NCBI GenBank assembly: GCA_009667805.1 | Contig: CM019063.1 | Coordinates: 85,339,877-85,403,876, forward strand | Source of the DNA: Leptobrachium leishanense | Lineage: Eukaryota > Chordata > Amphibia > Anura > Megophryidae | Length of the DNA stretch: 64,000 nt | Direction of reading: 5' to 3' | Part shown: positions 10,067-20,944 of the stretch, one piece after another | Numbering within the stretch: position 1 is the stretch's first letter | How the letters are laid out: the number at the start of each line of letters is the position of its first letter | Program-made: the position numbers and the translations under genes | Notes under the pieces: generated by a model | Databases searched by the model: none | Seen by the model: the letters and a program-made list of their open reading frames with translations, nothing else | What the model was told of the DNA's origin: nothing

Positions 10067-10844
10067 ATTTTTAGTGAATTGTTGGCCTTCTGGAAATTAT
10101 GTTCATTTACTGTAAATGATCTCAATACTTGGTAGGGGCTCCTTTTGCTTTAATTACTGCCTCAGTTCAACGTGGCATGGAGGTGATCAGTCTGTGGCAC
10201 TGCTGAGGTACTATGCAAGCCCAGGTTTCTTTGACAGTGGCCTTCAGCTCATCTGCATTTTTTGGTCTCTTGTTTCTCGTTTTCCTCTTGACAATACCAG
10301 GTCTGGTGAGTTTGCTGGCCAGTCAAGCACACCAACACCATGGTCATTTAACCAACTTTTGGTGCTTAGTGTGGGCAGGTGCCAAATCCTACTGGAAAAT
10401 GAAATCCGCATCTTTAAAAAGCTGGTCAGCAGAAGGAAGCATGTGCTCTAACATTTCTTGGTAAATGGGTGAAGTGACTTTGGTTTTCAAAAAACACAGT
10501 GGACCAAAACCAGTAGATGACATTGCACCCCAAATCATCACAGACTGTGGAAACTCAACACTGGACTTCAAGCATCTCCACCCTTTCTCCAGACTCTAGG
10601 ACCATGATTTCCAAATGAAATACAAAACTTGCTCTCATCTGAAAATAGGACTTTGGACCACTGGGCAACAGTCCAGTTATTTTTCTCCTTAGCCCAGGTG
10701 ACACTGTCTGTGGTTCAGGAGTGGCTTAACAAGAGGAATATGACAACTGTAGCCAAATTCTTTGACACATCTGCGTGTGGTGACTCTTGATGCCTCGACC
10801 CCAGCCTCAGTCCATTCCTTGTGAAGTTTACCCAAATTCTTGAA
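10067..10844 (-). pseudogene. Tc1-like transposon, segment 2 of 3 (transposase catalytic part)
   Basis: On the minus strand this is the catalytic half of a Tc1/mariner (DD34E) transposase, the enzyme that cuts and pastes the element at TA sites. Blocks such as SVMIWGAMSSTGFGPLCF (near 10489-10545) and DADFIFQ followed by DLAPAHT (near 10370-10410) are visible. A TAG stop (10389-10391 on the complementary strand) falls just before the second catalytic Asp. The segment around 10300 that should encode the PIENLW block with the catalytic Glu is deleted. The copy is dead. It ends at TTCTTGAA, duplicated by the hAT insertion. Confidence 0.85.
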
Positions 10845-10999
10845 TAGGGATGAGCCGACCACCCCCTTGTTTGGTTCGCATTCGAACTCGAACAATTTCA
10901 AAAGTTCGAGTTCGAACGCGAACCCAAACCGAACTCAATGCAAGTCAAAGGGACTCAAAAGTTCGGTTTTTAGAGTGCCCTGCAAGAGGGCATATATGC

Positions 11000-11655
11000 A
11001 AGATATTTGCTGTAAAAGGTGTATGGGGGTCCGGGTAGTGCCCTGGGGGACAGGAAACAAGGACAAAAAGTTAAAAAAAGAAAGTTTTTAAAGGGACAGT
11101 GAGTTTTCCATGAAATAAGGGTTAAAAATAAAAACAAAAAATTCCTTCAAATATCGTGCCTAGGAGGTCCCCATAACCTGCCCGTGACGTGGCGGATTTG
11201 TAGGATGTATAGAAACATTTAAAAACAAAAAAATTACGTTTCAAATGACGGTAAACGGTTTTCCTTTAATCTATTCATAAACAACTGCTTGGGGCGGCAG
11301 TCTGTATTAAAAGAGGAGACCTTTTAGGACACGCAGAACAAGTTTAGTGATTTTTTGGCTAAATTATGGTGAAACTTATGCTGGCTTTGGATGAAAGTAA
11401 CAATAGGTGCTTTAAAATTGGGCCTTTAGTGTCGGCAACAGTGCCGTCACACCGTAACCCCTCTGTGGTATTGTGGAAGAGTGCAAGGTTGGACCCTGCG
11501 GTCCAAAAAATTAAAATGCTATGAATCTGGTACAGGCATCAGTGCACCCAAATATTGTGCCTTTGGTGGCAGCAAGTGCCTTCACACCGTAACCCTTTTG
11601 TGGTATTGTGGAAGAGTTCAGTGGTGGAGGTTTTGTGAATGCAGAAGACATTCCC
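11000..11655. other. hAT 3' non-coding region with two diverged tandem copies
   Basis: The stretch lies between the hAT terminus and the transposase stop. A block ending TGTGGTATTGTGGAAGAG occurs twice (near 11462-11481 and 11601-11617), each preceded by CACACCGTAACCC, so the region holds a diverged tandem repeat of about 140 bp. No gene is seen. Confidence 0.6.
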
Positions 11656-11658
11656 GAT

Positions 11659-13112
11659 CTATTCCGTTACGTCAGCATCAGGGGATTGATAGCTGCTGAT
11701 CCAGGAATGATTCATTTTTATAAATGTCAGCCGGTCTACAGAGTCGGTGGACAGACACACTCTTTTGTTTGTGACAAAACCTCCAGCGGCACTGATCGTC
11801 CTTTCAGAAAGCACGCTGGATGAAGGGCAACCTAGTAGCTGCATAGCATATTGGCTAAGTTCTGGCCAGTGATCCAATCTCAACACCCAGTAAGCCAGTG
11901 GATCATCTGCTGGAAAGGTATCCAGGTCTGCCCTTGCCCCTAGGTAGTCCTGCACCAAACGGTGAAGACGCTGGCAATGGGTGCCTACATTTGACGTCCC
12001 TGGGCGTCGTGAACTAAAAAAATGTAAAAATGCATCAGTCAAGTGGCCCCGGCCTTCACCACTATTCCTCTGATCATCCGCAGCCTCAGAAGCACCTGTG
12101 TCATCACTTGGTAACCTACCAGTGCCTGGAAAGGTGTTACACAAGTGTCGCTTTAGAGCGTCCTCAAGTTTTTTCATCCTGTGCTCCCTCTGTGCGGGCA
12201 GGATGAGCTCTGCAACTTTACCCTTGTATCGTGGATCAAGAAGGGTTGCCAACCAGCAATGATCCCTCTCCTTGATAGCACGAATCCTGGGGTCCTTTAG
12301 CAGGCTTTGCAGGATAAGGGAGCCAATGCAGCGTAGTGCCTGTCTGATCTGAGGAGGACCCGCTGGAATGCTGTCTGCGGAAAGACTGGGGCCTTGAGAG
12401 CTAGGGAAGGCCTCCTCTTCCTCCCGCTGCTCTGCCTCTAGAGCCACATCTATAATTCCCTGCAGAGTGTGCTCCAGCAGGAACACTAAAGGAATTGTGT
12501 CACTGATGTATGCACTGTCCCTGCGCACCATCCTCGTTGCCTTCTCAAATGGTGACAGTACAGTGCATGCATCCTTGATCATCAGCCACTGTGGGGGGGG
12601 GGAAACCAAGTTGACTTGAACCTGTCCTTGTGCCATACTCACACAGGTACTCAATGATGGCCCTCTGCTGCTTGTGCAGACGCTGCAGCATTGCTAATGT
12701 CGAGTTCCACCTTGTGGGCATGTCACGGATCAGACGGTTTGTGGGAAGGTGGAATTCTCTTTGAATTTCCGCTAGGCAAACACTTGCTGGGAATGACCGT
12801 CTGAAGTGGCTGCAGACTTTTCTGGCCTGGCTGAGAAGCTCTGCCAGCCCTGGGTACTTGGTTAGGAAACGCTGTACCACCAGATTTAGGACGTGTGCTA
12901 GGCATGGTACATACGTCATCTTACCCAGGCGTAGGGCGGAGAGAAGGTTGCTGCCATTACCACAGACAACCATTCCCAGCTCAAGCTGGCGTGGGGTTAA
13001 CCATCTCTGCACCTGCCCCTGCAGAGCTGACAGAATTTCTGGCCTGGTGTGTCTCCTGTCCCCTAAACAAACCAGCTGGAGTTGCGGGACTGGAGGAAGG
13101 AACTGCAAGGCC
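11659..13112 (-). pseudogene. hAT transposase, C-terminal half
   Basis: Two overlapping minus-strand frames (12545-13108, then 11659-12654) make up the C-terminal half of a hAT transposase. The upstream frame has VVCGNGSN, where the family normally has the second catalytic Asp, so that residue appears replaced by Gly. It also has the PCLAHVLNLVV block (C-x2-H motif) and MPTRWNSTLAML. The downstream frame carries DPRYKGKVAEL, then the dimerisation region DPLAYWVLRLDHWPELSQYA and SERTISAAG with the catalytic Glu. It ends in a normal-looking terminus. A frameshift joins the two near 12600, at a run of G. The protein would act in the nucleus on the ends of its own element. Confidence 0.85.
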
Positions 13113-16100
13113 CACTTTTACTCTGGGTAAACGCACGTCTATATCATGCTTTCTCTCACGCTTCTGCTCTTTACTTCTACCTTTCTCCTTAAATGGAACT
13201 CCTGCCCCTCAACCACCGACCCCTACACTATCTGCATCTCTCCCTCCCTCCTCAGGTCCCACATGATGGCCTCACATGAGCTCCTTTGTTTCCTCAGAAC
13301 ATGGTCTCCCTCTAACTCTCGTGCTGCCAATCACTCCCACTCCCACAAATCCCATTCCCACCTTCTCTTTCTCACCTTCCTGCTGTTACTCTATTCAGGT
13401 GACATATCCCCTAACCCTGGCCCCACAACACATCCAATACTTCCATCTCATCCTATCTCCATCGCACATAAATCACCTCCCTGCAAGCCCAGCAACCTCA
13501 TTCCCATAATCCCTCAGCGCCTGTCCTCTTTCTCCTGCGCCCTCTGGAACGCTCGCTCTGTGTGCAACAAACTCACAGCAATCCATGACCTCTTCCTTTC
13601 AAACTCCTTCAACCTCCTAGCTTTAACTGAAACCTGGCTAACCTCCCTCTGACACGGCCTCCGTTGCTGCTCTCTCACATGGCGGTCTACACTTGAGCCA
13701 TACCCCCAGACCGGGTGAGAGAAATGGTGGCGGGGTTGGAATCCTGCTCTCTCCCACCTGCACCTACCAGCATCTCCCTCCACCCCCATCCCTCTCCTTC
13801 TCCTCCTTCGAGACACACTGCATCCGCCTGTTCTCTCCTCTGGCTCTCAGGGTGGCAGTCATCTACCGCCCACCGGGACCAACCTCCCAGTTCTTTGACC
13901 ACTTTGCTACCTGGCTTTCTCACTTCCTGTCTTCTAATCTTCCATGCCTAATTCTCGGCGACTTCAACATTCCCATTGACGATCCTTCCGCCCCTGCTGC
14001 CTCCAAACTTCTTTCACTCACATCCTCCCTTGGACTCACACAATCCTCCCTCCTCCCTACCCACCGTGATGGTCACGCTATTGACCTTGTCTTTTCCAAC
14101 CTCTGCTCCATTTCTGAGTTCAGCTGTCGCCCTTTCCCCATCTCTGACCACCACCTTCTCTCTTTCAACCTATCTGGACTTCCTAAACACCCTGCTCCCC
14201 CACCCCGCACACACACTCGCAGAAATCTACATGCTGTGGACCGCCATCAATTCTCCAACCTACTTCACCACCTCCCTCATACCTCATCCTTCACCTGCCC
14301 TGATTCTGCCACTAATCACTACAACACTACTCTTATCTCTGCTCTAGACACTCTTGCTCCTCTTCGACTCTGTAAGGCCCCACGCCGCCAGCTTCAGCCC
14401 TGGCACACCCTCCAGACACGCTACCTGCAAAGATGCTCCCGCACTGCAGAGCGTGCCTGGAGGAAATCCCGCTCTGAAGCTGATTTTGTTCACTTCAAGT
14501 TTATTCTCCGGTCATACACCTCTGCCCTCCACTTGGCCAAACAATCCTTCTTCTCATCTCTTATATCTACGCTGTCCTCCAACCCTAAACGGCTCTGGTC
14601 CACCTTCAACACCCTCCTCTACCCACCTGCACCTCCCCCCACAGCTGCCTTCAGCGCTCAAGACCTGGCAGACTACTTCCTCAGTAAAACTCTAAATATC
14701 AGACGCAACATCCCAACACAAGATAGTTATCTGCCACCTCCACTCCCACAGGTCCCCTCTGCCACCCTCTGCCGCTTCCTCCCAGCCACTGAGGAGGAAG
14801 TCAATTCCTTATTGTCCTCCTCACATCTCACCACATGCCCGCTCGACCCCATTCCCTCACATCTAATTCCTCCCCTCTCCTCCTCCCTCACCCTTGCTCT
14901 CACACATATCTTCAACCTATCTCTCTCCACTGGCTCCTTTCCATCCGCCTTCAAACACGCGCTAGTTACCCCTTTACTAAAGAAACCATCCCTAGATCCC
15001 AACTCTCCATCCAACTACCGCCCTGTATCCCTGCTTCCCTTCACATCAAAGCTCTTAGAAAAACTAGTCTTCAACCGCCTCTCCTCTTCCTGTCCTCCAA
15101 TTCCCTACTTGACCCCCTGCAATCTGGCTTCCGTCCCCTACACTCAACTGAAACTGCCCTCACCAAAGTCACCAACGACCTCCTAACTGCTAAAAAACAC
15201 AGCCACTATTCTATTCTCATCCTGCTTGACCTCTCGGCTGCTTTTGACACTGTTGACCACCCCCTCCTTCTACAGACCCTCAACTCTCTGGGTCTCGGTG
15301 ACACTGCACTCGCTTGGGTCGAATCCTATTTATCCAACAGGTCCTTCTGTGTGTCCTTTGCTGGTAACTCCTCCTCCTCATTGCCTCTATCTGTTGGTGT
15401 ACCTCAAGGCTCTGTCCTTGGTCCTCTGCTCTTTTCCATCTACACCTCCTCCCTGGGCAAAATCATCAACAGCTTTGGCTTTAATTACCACCTCTACGCT
15501 GATGACACTCAGATCTACCTCTCTACCCCTGATCTCTCTCCCCCTGTCCTTTCAAAAGTCAGTGACTGTTTATCTGGCATCTCCTCCTGGATGGCCTCCC
15601 ACCACCTAAAGATCAACATGTCGAAGACTGAACTCCTACTTATTCCTCCCTCCAATGCCTCCCCACCTCCTGACTTCTCTATCACGGTGGAGGGTATCAC
15701 CATTTCACCATCAAACCAAGTTCGCTGTCTTGGAGTTACACTTGACTCTGCTCTTTCCTTCATCCCCCACATCAAGTCTCTTTCCTCCTCCTGCCGATAC
15801 CAACTGCGTAATATTTCCAGAATTCGGCCATTATTTACCGCTGTCGCCACAAAACAACTCATACACGCCCTGGTAATCTCCCGACTCGACTATTGCAATA
15901 ATCTCTTATTTGGCCTCCCTCTGTCCCGCCTCTCCCCCCTACAATCCATCCTGAACGCCTCCGCCAGACTAATTCACCTCACCCGCCGCTCTGTCTCTGC
16001 CGCTCCCCTCTGCGAGTCCCTTCACTGGCTCCCCATCCACTGCAGAATTAAGTTCAAAATCCTTATCCTTACCTACAAAACCCTCACTAACTCAGCTCCC

Positions 16101-16562
16101 CACTACCTGTCCTCACTAATCACCAAATACACCCCAGCCCGCTCCCTAAGGTCAAACAGTGACCTGCGCCTAGCTTCTCACCGCATCACCTCTTTCCATG
16201 ATAGACTGCAGGATTTCTCACACGCAGCCCCCACTCTCTGGAACGCTCTCCCTCGTACTGTCAGACTTTCCCCTAACTTCTCTTCCTTCAAACGCTCCCT
16301 TAAAACGTTCCTATTTAGGGAAGCCTACCACCCAACTCACTGACGCAATCATCAATCACTCTAACCTTACAGTCCTCTCCTCCTGTTTCCAACCCCAACC
16401 CTCCCAGATTGTGAGTTCCTACGGGAATAGGGCCTCATCTCCTCCTGTACTGTTTGTCAAATGTTGTTCAATGTATTGTAACCCTGTCTATACTGTGCTT
16501 ATTGTACAGCGCTGCGGAATATGCTGGCGCTTTATAAATAAAGAATAATAATAATAATAAAG
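13113..16562 (+). mobile_element. L2-clade LINE, near full length, inserted in the hAT gene
   Basis: The element carries an endonuclease and a reverse transcriptase frame. It ends in the GCGCTTTATAAATAAAG-type 3' tail followed by (TAA)n at about 16541-16560, as L2 elements do. It interrupts the hAT transposase between the first and second catalytic blocks. The exact 5' boundary is uncertain, since L2 insertions often lack clear target duplications and I could not find one. Pyrimidine-rich codon use sets it apart from its hAT surroundings. Confidence 0.85.
13146..16343 (+). pseudogene. L2 ORF2: AP endonuclease and reverse transcriptase
   Basis: Three frames (13146-13652, 13693-15186, 14835-16343) are fragments of one polyprotein broken by two frameshifts and a stop. 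The N-terminus has a hydrophobic stretch followed by GDISPNPGP (about 13400-13426), a 2A-like motif. The endonuclease shows ALWNARSV, LTETWL, GDFNIPIDD and ISDHHLLSF. The reverse transcriptase shows [35 protein letters not shown] and the catalytic YADD (15495-15506). The C-terminal region [16 protein letters not shown] and the stop at 16343 are intact. It nicked target DNA and copied the element's RNA by target-primed reverse transcription. Now inactive. Confidence 0.9.
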
Positions 16563-16575
16563 CTCAAGCACAGTA

Positions 16576-17196
16576 TGGCATCTTTTTGCTTTAGCCATTG
16601 CATAGCCCCTGTCACGCGTCGGTTTAACTGCCACTTCACCAGAGACAGAAGAAGGAGGAGGAGGAAGAGGGAGAGGTGGTGGTGGAGCAGAAAGACCTCA
16701 TACAAGCAGCTTTCTGGAGGCATAGTGGATGAGCAAGCTCCAGCACAAAACCCCGTCTTGGATCCCTCCCAGCTGCAATCAGAGTTACCCAGTGTGCTGT
16801 GAAGGAAATGTAACGGCCCTGTCCATGCTTGCTGGACCACGTGTCTAAAATCACACGCACCTTGCCGCTGACTGCCTTTCCCAATGACTCCATAACATTG
16901 TCTTCCACGTGCTGGTATAGTGCTGGAATGGCCTTCTGTGAAAAGTAATGGCATTTTGGAACCTGCCACTGTGGTACAGCACATTCAGCAAATTCACGGA
17001 AGGAAGCAGAGTCCACCAGCTGGAAAGGCAGCAGCTGTAATGCGAGTAATTTTGCTAAGATGGCATTTAGACGCTGTGCTTGGGGATGGTTGGGACTACA
17101 TTTTTTCTTACACTGTAGCAGCTGGCAACGTAATCTGACTGCGTAATTCTTCAGCTGATGGGATGCTGTCACATTGTAAGGAAGGACCTGGTACAT
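16576..17196 (-). pseudogene. hAT transposase, N-terminal catalytic part
   Basis: The minus-strand frame 16636-17196 carries VPKCHYFSQKAIPALYQH and then VRVILDTWSS, the block with the first catalytic Asp of hAT transposases. FTAHWVTLIAAGRD follows. The last 20 or so codons run into a Ser/Glu-rich low-complexity stretch (GAGGAG repeats near 16650-16672) and shift frame. The continuation beyond 16576 is cut by the L2 insertion and resumes at 13112. The region corresponds to the start of the RNase H-like fold. Confidence 0.8.
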
Positions 17197-17750
17197 CCAT
17201 TACTGTAGCATCATCCCTGTCAGTGGAGGTTGGAGTCAATGACATGGCAGGACATATAGTGGGGGTAGAGACAGGTGAGGAGGACCTACGCAAGGTTTTG
17301 CGCCAACGGGATGTGTGGCAGGTGGTCATATGTCACCTCAAGCATGTGGTACCCAAGTCTTTCCCACGCTTGAAATCTGACACAGATTACAAATAGCAAC
17401 GGTGCGGTCTGCTGCACATTTCTTAAAGAACTCCCAGACAGCAGAGTTCCTGAATGTGTGCTTTGAGACAACAGCGCTCTGCACCTGAGCAGCTCTGACA
17501 TCTGATGCCTTGGACTGGCTAGTGCTACGGTTGGTCATAGAGGACATTGTGCCTCGTGTTTGTTGTGCCTCATCCTCACTTGACTCCTCTGTTCGATCAG
17601 GCACCCAGGTGGAGTCAGCGACCTCATCATCATTGTCATCACCCCCTATCTCCTCGTCACTGGAGCCAACTTGGCAGTATGTTGCAGCTGCTGGGGCAAC
17701 ATGAGTGCCAGTTATTTGTGTGTCATTGGCACCCCCTTCCTCTAGGTTGA
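17108..17750 (-). pseudogene. hAT transposase BED zinc-finger region
   Basis: A minus-strand frame (17338-17604 and the open codons upstream) has an acidic, Ser-rich leader followed by SAVWEFFKKCAADRTVAICNLC, the Trp and Cys-x2-Cys half of a BED finger. The His half (HMTTCH) lies in the next frame (17108-17329), separated by a frameshift and a TGA. BED fingers bind the transposon ends. The acidic leader before it may be joined to the segment at 17751-18185 by an indel or an intron; I cannot tell which. Confidence 0.75.
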
Positions 17751-18185
17751 TTATACTCCCTCAACCTCAGAGATTGAATCAGAGCACTGTAGTTGCTGCG
17801 CATCCTCAAGCAGCATGTCACTGTCATTGTAGTCAAACAATTCAGCTGACTCCTCCGTGTGTGATAGTGAGGCTACGGCAGGAGTAGCTGTGGACATGGA
17901 GGCTGCATTAGATGCTTTGGCAGCTGAGGTGGACTGTAAAGCACTACAAGCCTGGCTGGCAGAGGACTGGGAGGATGAGGATGGCCTGGTTAACCAATCC
18001 ACCAAATCCTCTGTATGTTGCTGCTGCTTAAGACGGCCAGCACCAGTTAGAAATGACAAGCATGCCCCTGCAGAGAATGCACCACTTCCACGACGACCAG
18101 AGGCACAGCCTCCCGACACAGAGGCTGCTTGCCCTCTTATCTGTGCCTGGGAGCGTCTGCCTGTCCTTTTTGGTCTTTCTGACAT
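17751..18185 (-). pseudogene. hAT element N-terminal frame
   Basis: An open minus-strand frame starts at an ATG (18183-18185) with MSERPKRTGRRSQAQIRG, a basic leader that could be a nuclear localisation signal. Ser/Ala-rich and then acidic sequence follows. It lies directly upstream of the BED-finger region and in the same direction, so it is probably the transposase N-terminus or first exon. No domain is recognised. The longer frame reaching 18263 includes CR1 sequence and is not the real start. Confidence 0.55.
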
Positions 18186-18204
18186 AGTGAGTGAAATATA
18201 GATT

Positions 18205-18362
18205 AAAACATAGAAACATAGAAACATAGAAAAATGTCGGCAGATAAGAACCTTTCGGCCCATCTAGTCTGCCCAATTACATGGATACTTAACCTGGATT
18301 TATCTTTTGTTTAGGATAGCCTTATGCCTATCCCATGCTTGCTTAATTTCGATTACTGTTTT
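18205..18362 (-). mobile_element. CR1-clade LINE, 3' end only
   Basis: On the minus strand this matches the last 150 bp of the CR1 copies at 27900-28068 and 35970-36150: the block around CCCATGCTTGCTTAA, then GCCGACATTTTTCTATG and the 8-bp tail repeats (CATAGAAA on the plus strand). It is a heavily 5'-truncated insertion just upstream of the hAT transposase start codon. Confidence 0.85.
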
Positions 18363-18399
18363 GCTATACAGCTATACAGAACTCTGATTCAACTCTGCT

Positions 18400-19061
18400 A
18401 TAAAGATTAAAGATTTCCATAACTCTGGTATAACTCAGTGAGACACCCTGATAGCTGGCAGCCAGTGACAAGACACAGATTACAATTCCCAGAAACCACC
18501 TACAAGTCAGTGAGACCCCCTAATAGGACCTCCTGATAGCTGGCAACAGTGACAAGACACAGATTACAATTCACAGAAATCTGCTAGAAGTATGTGGGAC
18601 CCCCTGATAGCTGGCATTGAGAAGACACAGATTACAATTCCCAGAAACCTCCTATAAATCAGTGAGACCCCCTGATGGGTGGCAGTGAGAACACACAGAT
18701 TAGAACAATTCCCAGATATTTTGTAGAAATGAAACCCCCACAATTGCTGGTGGCAGTGAGAACACAAAGATTACAACAATTCCCAGATATTTTGTAGAAA
18801 TGAGACCCCCAAAATTGCTGGTGGCAGTGAGAACACAAAGATTAGAACAATTCCCAGATATTTTGTAGAAATGACTGACCCCCAAAATAGTTGGTGGCAG
18901 TGAGAACACAAAGATTACAACAATCCCCATATATTTTGTAGAAATGAGACCCCCAAAATTGCTGGTGGCAGTGAGAACACAAAGATTAGAACAATTCCCA
19001 GATATTTTGTAGAAATGACTGACTCCCAAAACTGCTGGTGGCAGTGAGAACACAAAGATTA
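18400..19061. repeat. 71-bp tandem repeat inside the hAT element (part 1)
   Basis: Units contain AGACCCCC, then GCTGGTGGCAGTGAGAACAC, AAAGATTA and CAATTCCCAGATATTTTGTA. They are fairly regular from 18690 on and more diverged before. The array is split by the LTR at 19062 and continues at 20528-20690. Confidence 0.85.
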
Positions 19062-19212
19062 TGTTACGTCTCGACCCTGCCCCCTAGTGGTGAAGGGTCT
19101 CATGTCTGTTTATTCCCTGTGGTCTGTTTGGCCGTGCTGTTTGGGGCTGTTCTGGGGTTCTGCTGTGATCTCCTGATCTGGGGTCACATGGCCCAATCAC
19201 ACAGACCCACTC

Positions 19213-19222
19213 CCTATAAATA
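19213..19222 (+). promoter_or_regulatory. TATA-like box of the solo LTR
   Basis: The sequence CTATAAATAT lies about 150 bp into the LTR, in a position usual for the LTR promoter. Orientation assumes the LTR reads on the plus strand. Confidence 0.4.
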
Positions 19223-19653
19223 TCTCAGCAGCACAGAGCCTCATTGACGGTTTGTGGAGTTTGATGGTGGTTGTGTCCTGTTAGTTTCCTGAGTTGCTGC
19301 AAAGCATTCTTGTTCTAGTGCATTCTGGTTTTGACCTCGGCTGTGTTTTCTGACGATCCTTTTCTGCTGACTCCTGGTACTCTGTATGCTGATCTGTTGC
19401 CAACCTTGCCTGAACGACCATTCTTATATGTGTCATGTATTTTGTTTGTCCTAGTTTAGTTTAGTCTCCGAGGCCATTAAAAGGACCTCCTCAGTGCAGG
19501 TTGTTTAGTCTGTCTTGTTTATCCCTTGCCCTTCTTATTTATATTTATCTGTTAATTCTTTGTGAGGGTTTTTCTTAAAAGTATTCCCAGCATAGGGATT
19601 CCTTTAGTTTTCTCCTGGCCCTCCTGTTCCATGAGTCACTGTCTGGTTCCTGT

Positions 19654-20205
19654 TAGGGATGTGTGTTTCGGGTTTCGGAATTTCGGAATTTTCACGAAAT
19701 TTCCCGATTCGTGTTTTCGGATGTGGCTGATTTTCTGAAAATTGTTAGATCCGAAAATGGCAGATCCGAAAAGTTTTCCGAGCCGAAACGAAATATTTTC
19801 GGAATTTTCGAATGGACTTGAAATGTGTCAAATCGAAATTTATTGCTTTGAAACGCGTGGAAACAGACGTTCCGAAAAAACGAAAATTTCCGAAATCACG
19901 AAAAGTCGATACAAAAAACGAGCAAAGTGACACGAAAATACGAAAATGGTCGATATTCCGAAAACATGTACAATTCCGAAAAATGAAAATTTCCGAAATC
20001 ACGAAAAGTCGATACAAAAAACGAGCTAAGTGACACGAAAATACGAAAAATGGTCGATATTCCAAAAAAAAAGATGTACACGAAAAACGAGTCGAGCCGA
20101 ACCGAATCGAAACAGAAATCGGTCGAAACGAGCCGAATCGAAAAGTTTGAAAATCCGAAAAATCGAATCGAATCGAACCGAAAAAAAAAACGGTGCACAA
20201 GCCTA
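19654..20205. mobile_element. hAT MITE, family Y, copy 1
   Basis: The left end TAGGGATGTGTGTTTCGG and right end CGGTGCACAAGCCTA (partly complementary) are flanked by a perfect 8-bp duplication, GTTCCTGT (19646-19653 and 20206-20213). The interior is rich in TCGAAA/CGAAAA words and repeats GTCGATA. It is non-coding. A second copy lies in opposite orientation at 29861-30471. Confidence 0.9.
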
Positions 20206-20527
20206 GTTCCTGTATCATCCTGAAGTGGTGTTCAGTTCAGGTCCTGTTTCGCCAAAGTCTGTCAGTTTGTTGACTGCCCTGCAGCCTGCATAATTCATCT
20301 ACTGTTATTCATTGTTTGTGTTTCTGAGCGTGTCCTGGGTTATCTGTTGGTCTTGAAACCTTCGGAGTTTAGTGGCAATTCAGTCCTACTTTTGTGCGCC
20401 TTGCTTTTGGAGAAACAAGTCTGTTTTATTGATCTGTCCAGTGTCCAGTCAGTAGCTCACCTGCCTTAAGGGCTACACTCCATGTTCCAAGCAACCACGA
20501 TGGCCCAAGAGGGGGCCAACCGTTACA

Positions 20528-20690
20528 GATTAGAACAATTCCCAGATATTTTGTATAAATGACTGACCCCCAAAATTGCTGGTGGCAGTGAGAACACAAA
20601 GACTAGAATAATTCTCAGATATTTTGTAGAAATGAGACCCCCCGCTCAATAGCTGCTGGCAGACTGGCAGTGAGAACACACACTAACAAT
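20528..20690. repeat. 71-bp tandem repeat inside the hAT element (part 2)
   Basis: Continues the array of 18400-19061 after the LTR insertion, starting with the duplicated GATTA. Units carry the same AATTCCCAGATATTTTGTA block. Confidence 0.85.
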
Positions 20691-20944
20691 CTCCTCTCAA
20701 AAAACACGTGCTGAAGGCTGTGTGAAGCCTTATATAGTGTGCTGCGGGACTTAGCTCTGAGCCCATGATTGGGCAAAATTTGCCCAATCAGGACTCTAAG
20801 CCGTGATTGGCATAGTCTTGAACCTACAAGCTTCAGACCAGTGGAAAAGTGCATTGTGGGCGAACACGCGGAAATGTTCGTAGTTCGCGAACAGGCGATG
20901 TTCGAATTGACCTCCGAACCGAACAGCTCATCCCTATTCTTGAA

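Larger units (their letters stand above)
19062..20527. mobile_element. Solo LTR (with nested hAT MITE)
   Basis: Begins TGTTACG and ends CGTTACA, flanked by the 5-bp duplication GATTA (19057-19061 and 20528-20532). No internal coding region exists, so it is a solo LTR left by recombination. Without the nested MITE (19654-20205 plus 8 bp) it is about 0.9 kb. A TATA-like CTATAAATAT at about 19213 and a downstream AT-rich stretch suit an LTR promoter. The retroelement family is not identified, though 5-bp duplications fit gypsy or retrovirus-like elements. Confidence 0.8.
10845..20936 (-). mobile_element. hAT transposon, autonomous-type but broken, with nested insertions
   Basis: Ends TAGGGATGAGC and its inverted partner GCTCATCCCTA are flanked by a perfect 8-bp duplication, TTCTTGAA (10837-10844 and 20937-20944), inside the Tc1-like element. 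Subterminal blocks near both ends carry repeated TTCGAA/TTCGCG motifs. The minus strand encodes a BED-finger hAT transposase in pieces (11659-18185). Later insertions inside it are an L2 LINE (about 13113-16562), a CR1 scrap (18205-18362) and a solo LTR (19062-20527). A 71-bp tandem repeat flanks the LTR. Without these insertions the element would be about 5 kb. Confidence 0.9.

Noticed and set aside
19745..20218. 157-codon Phe/Arg-rich minus-strand frame (and the similar frame at 29767-30072)
   Set aside because: They arise from repeated TCGAAA/TTTCGG words in the hAT MITE family Y and differ between copies.
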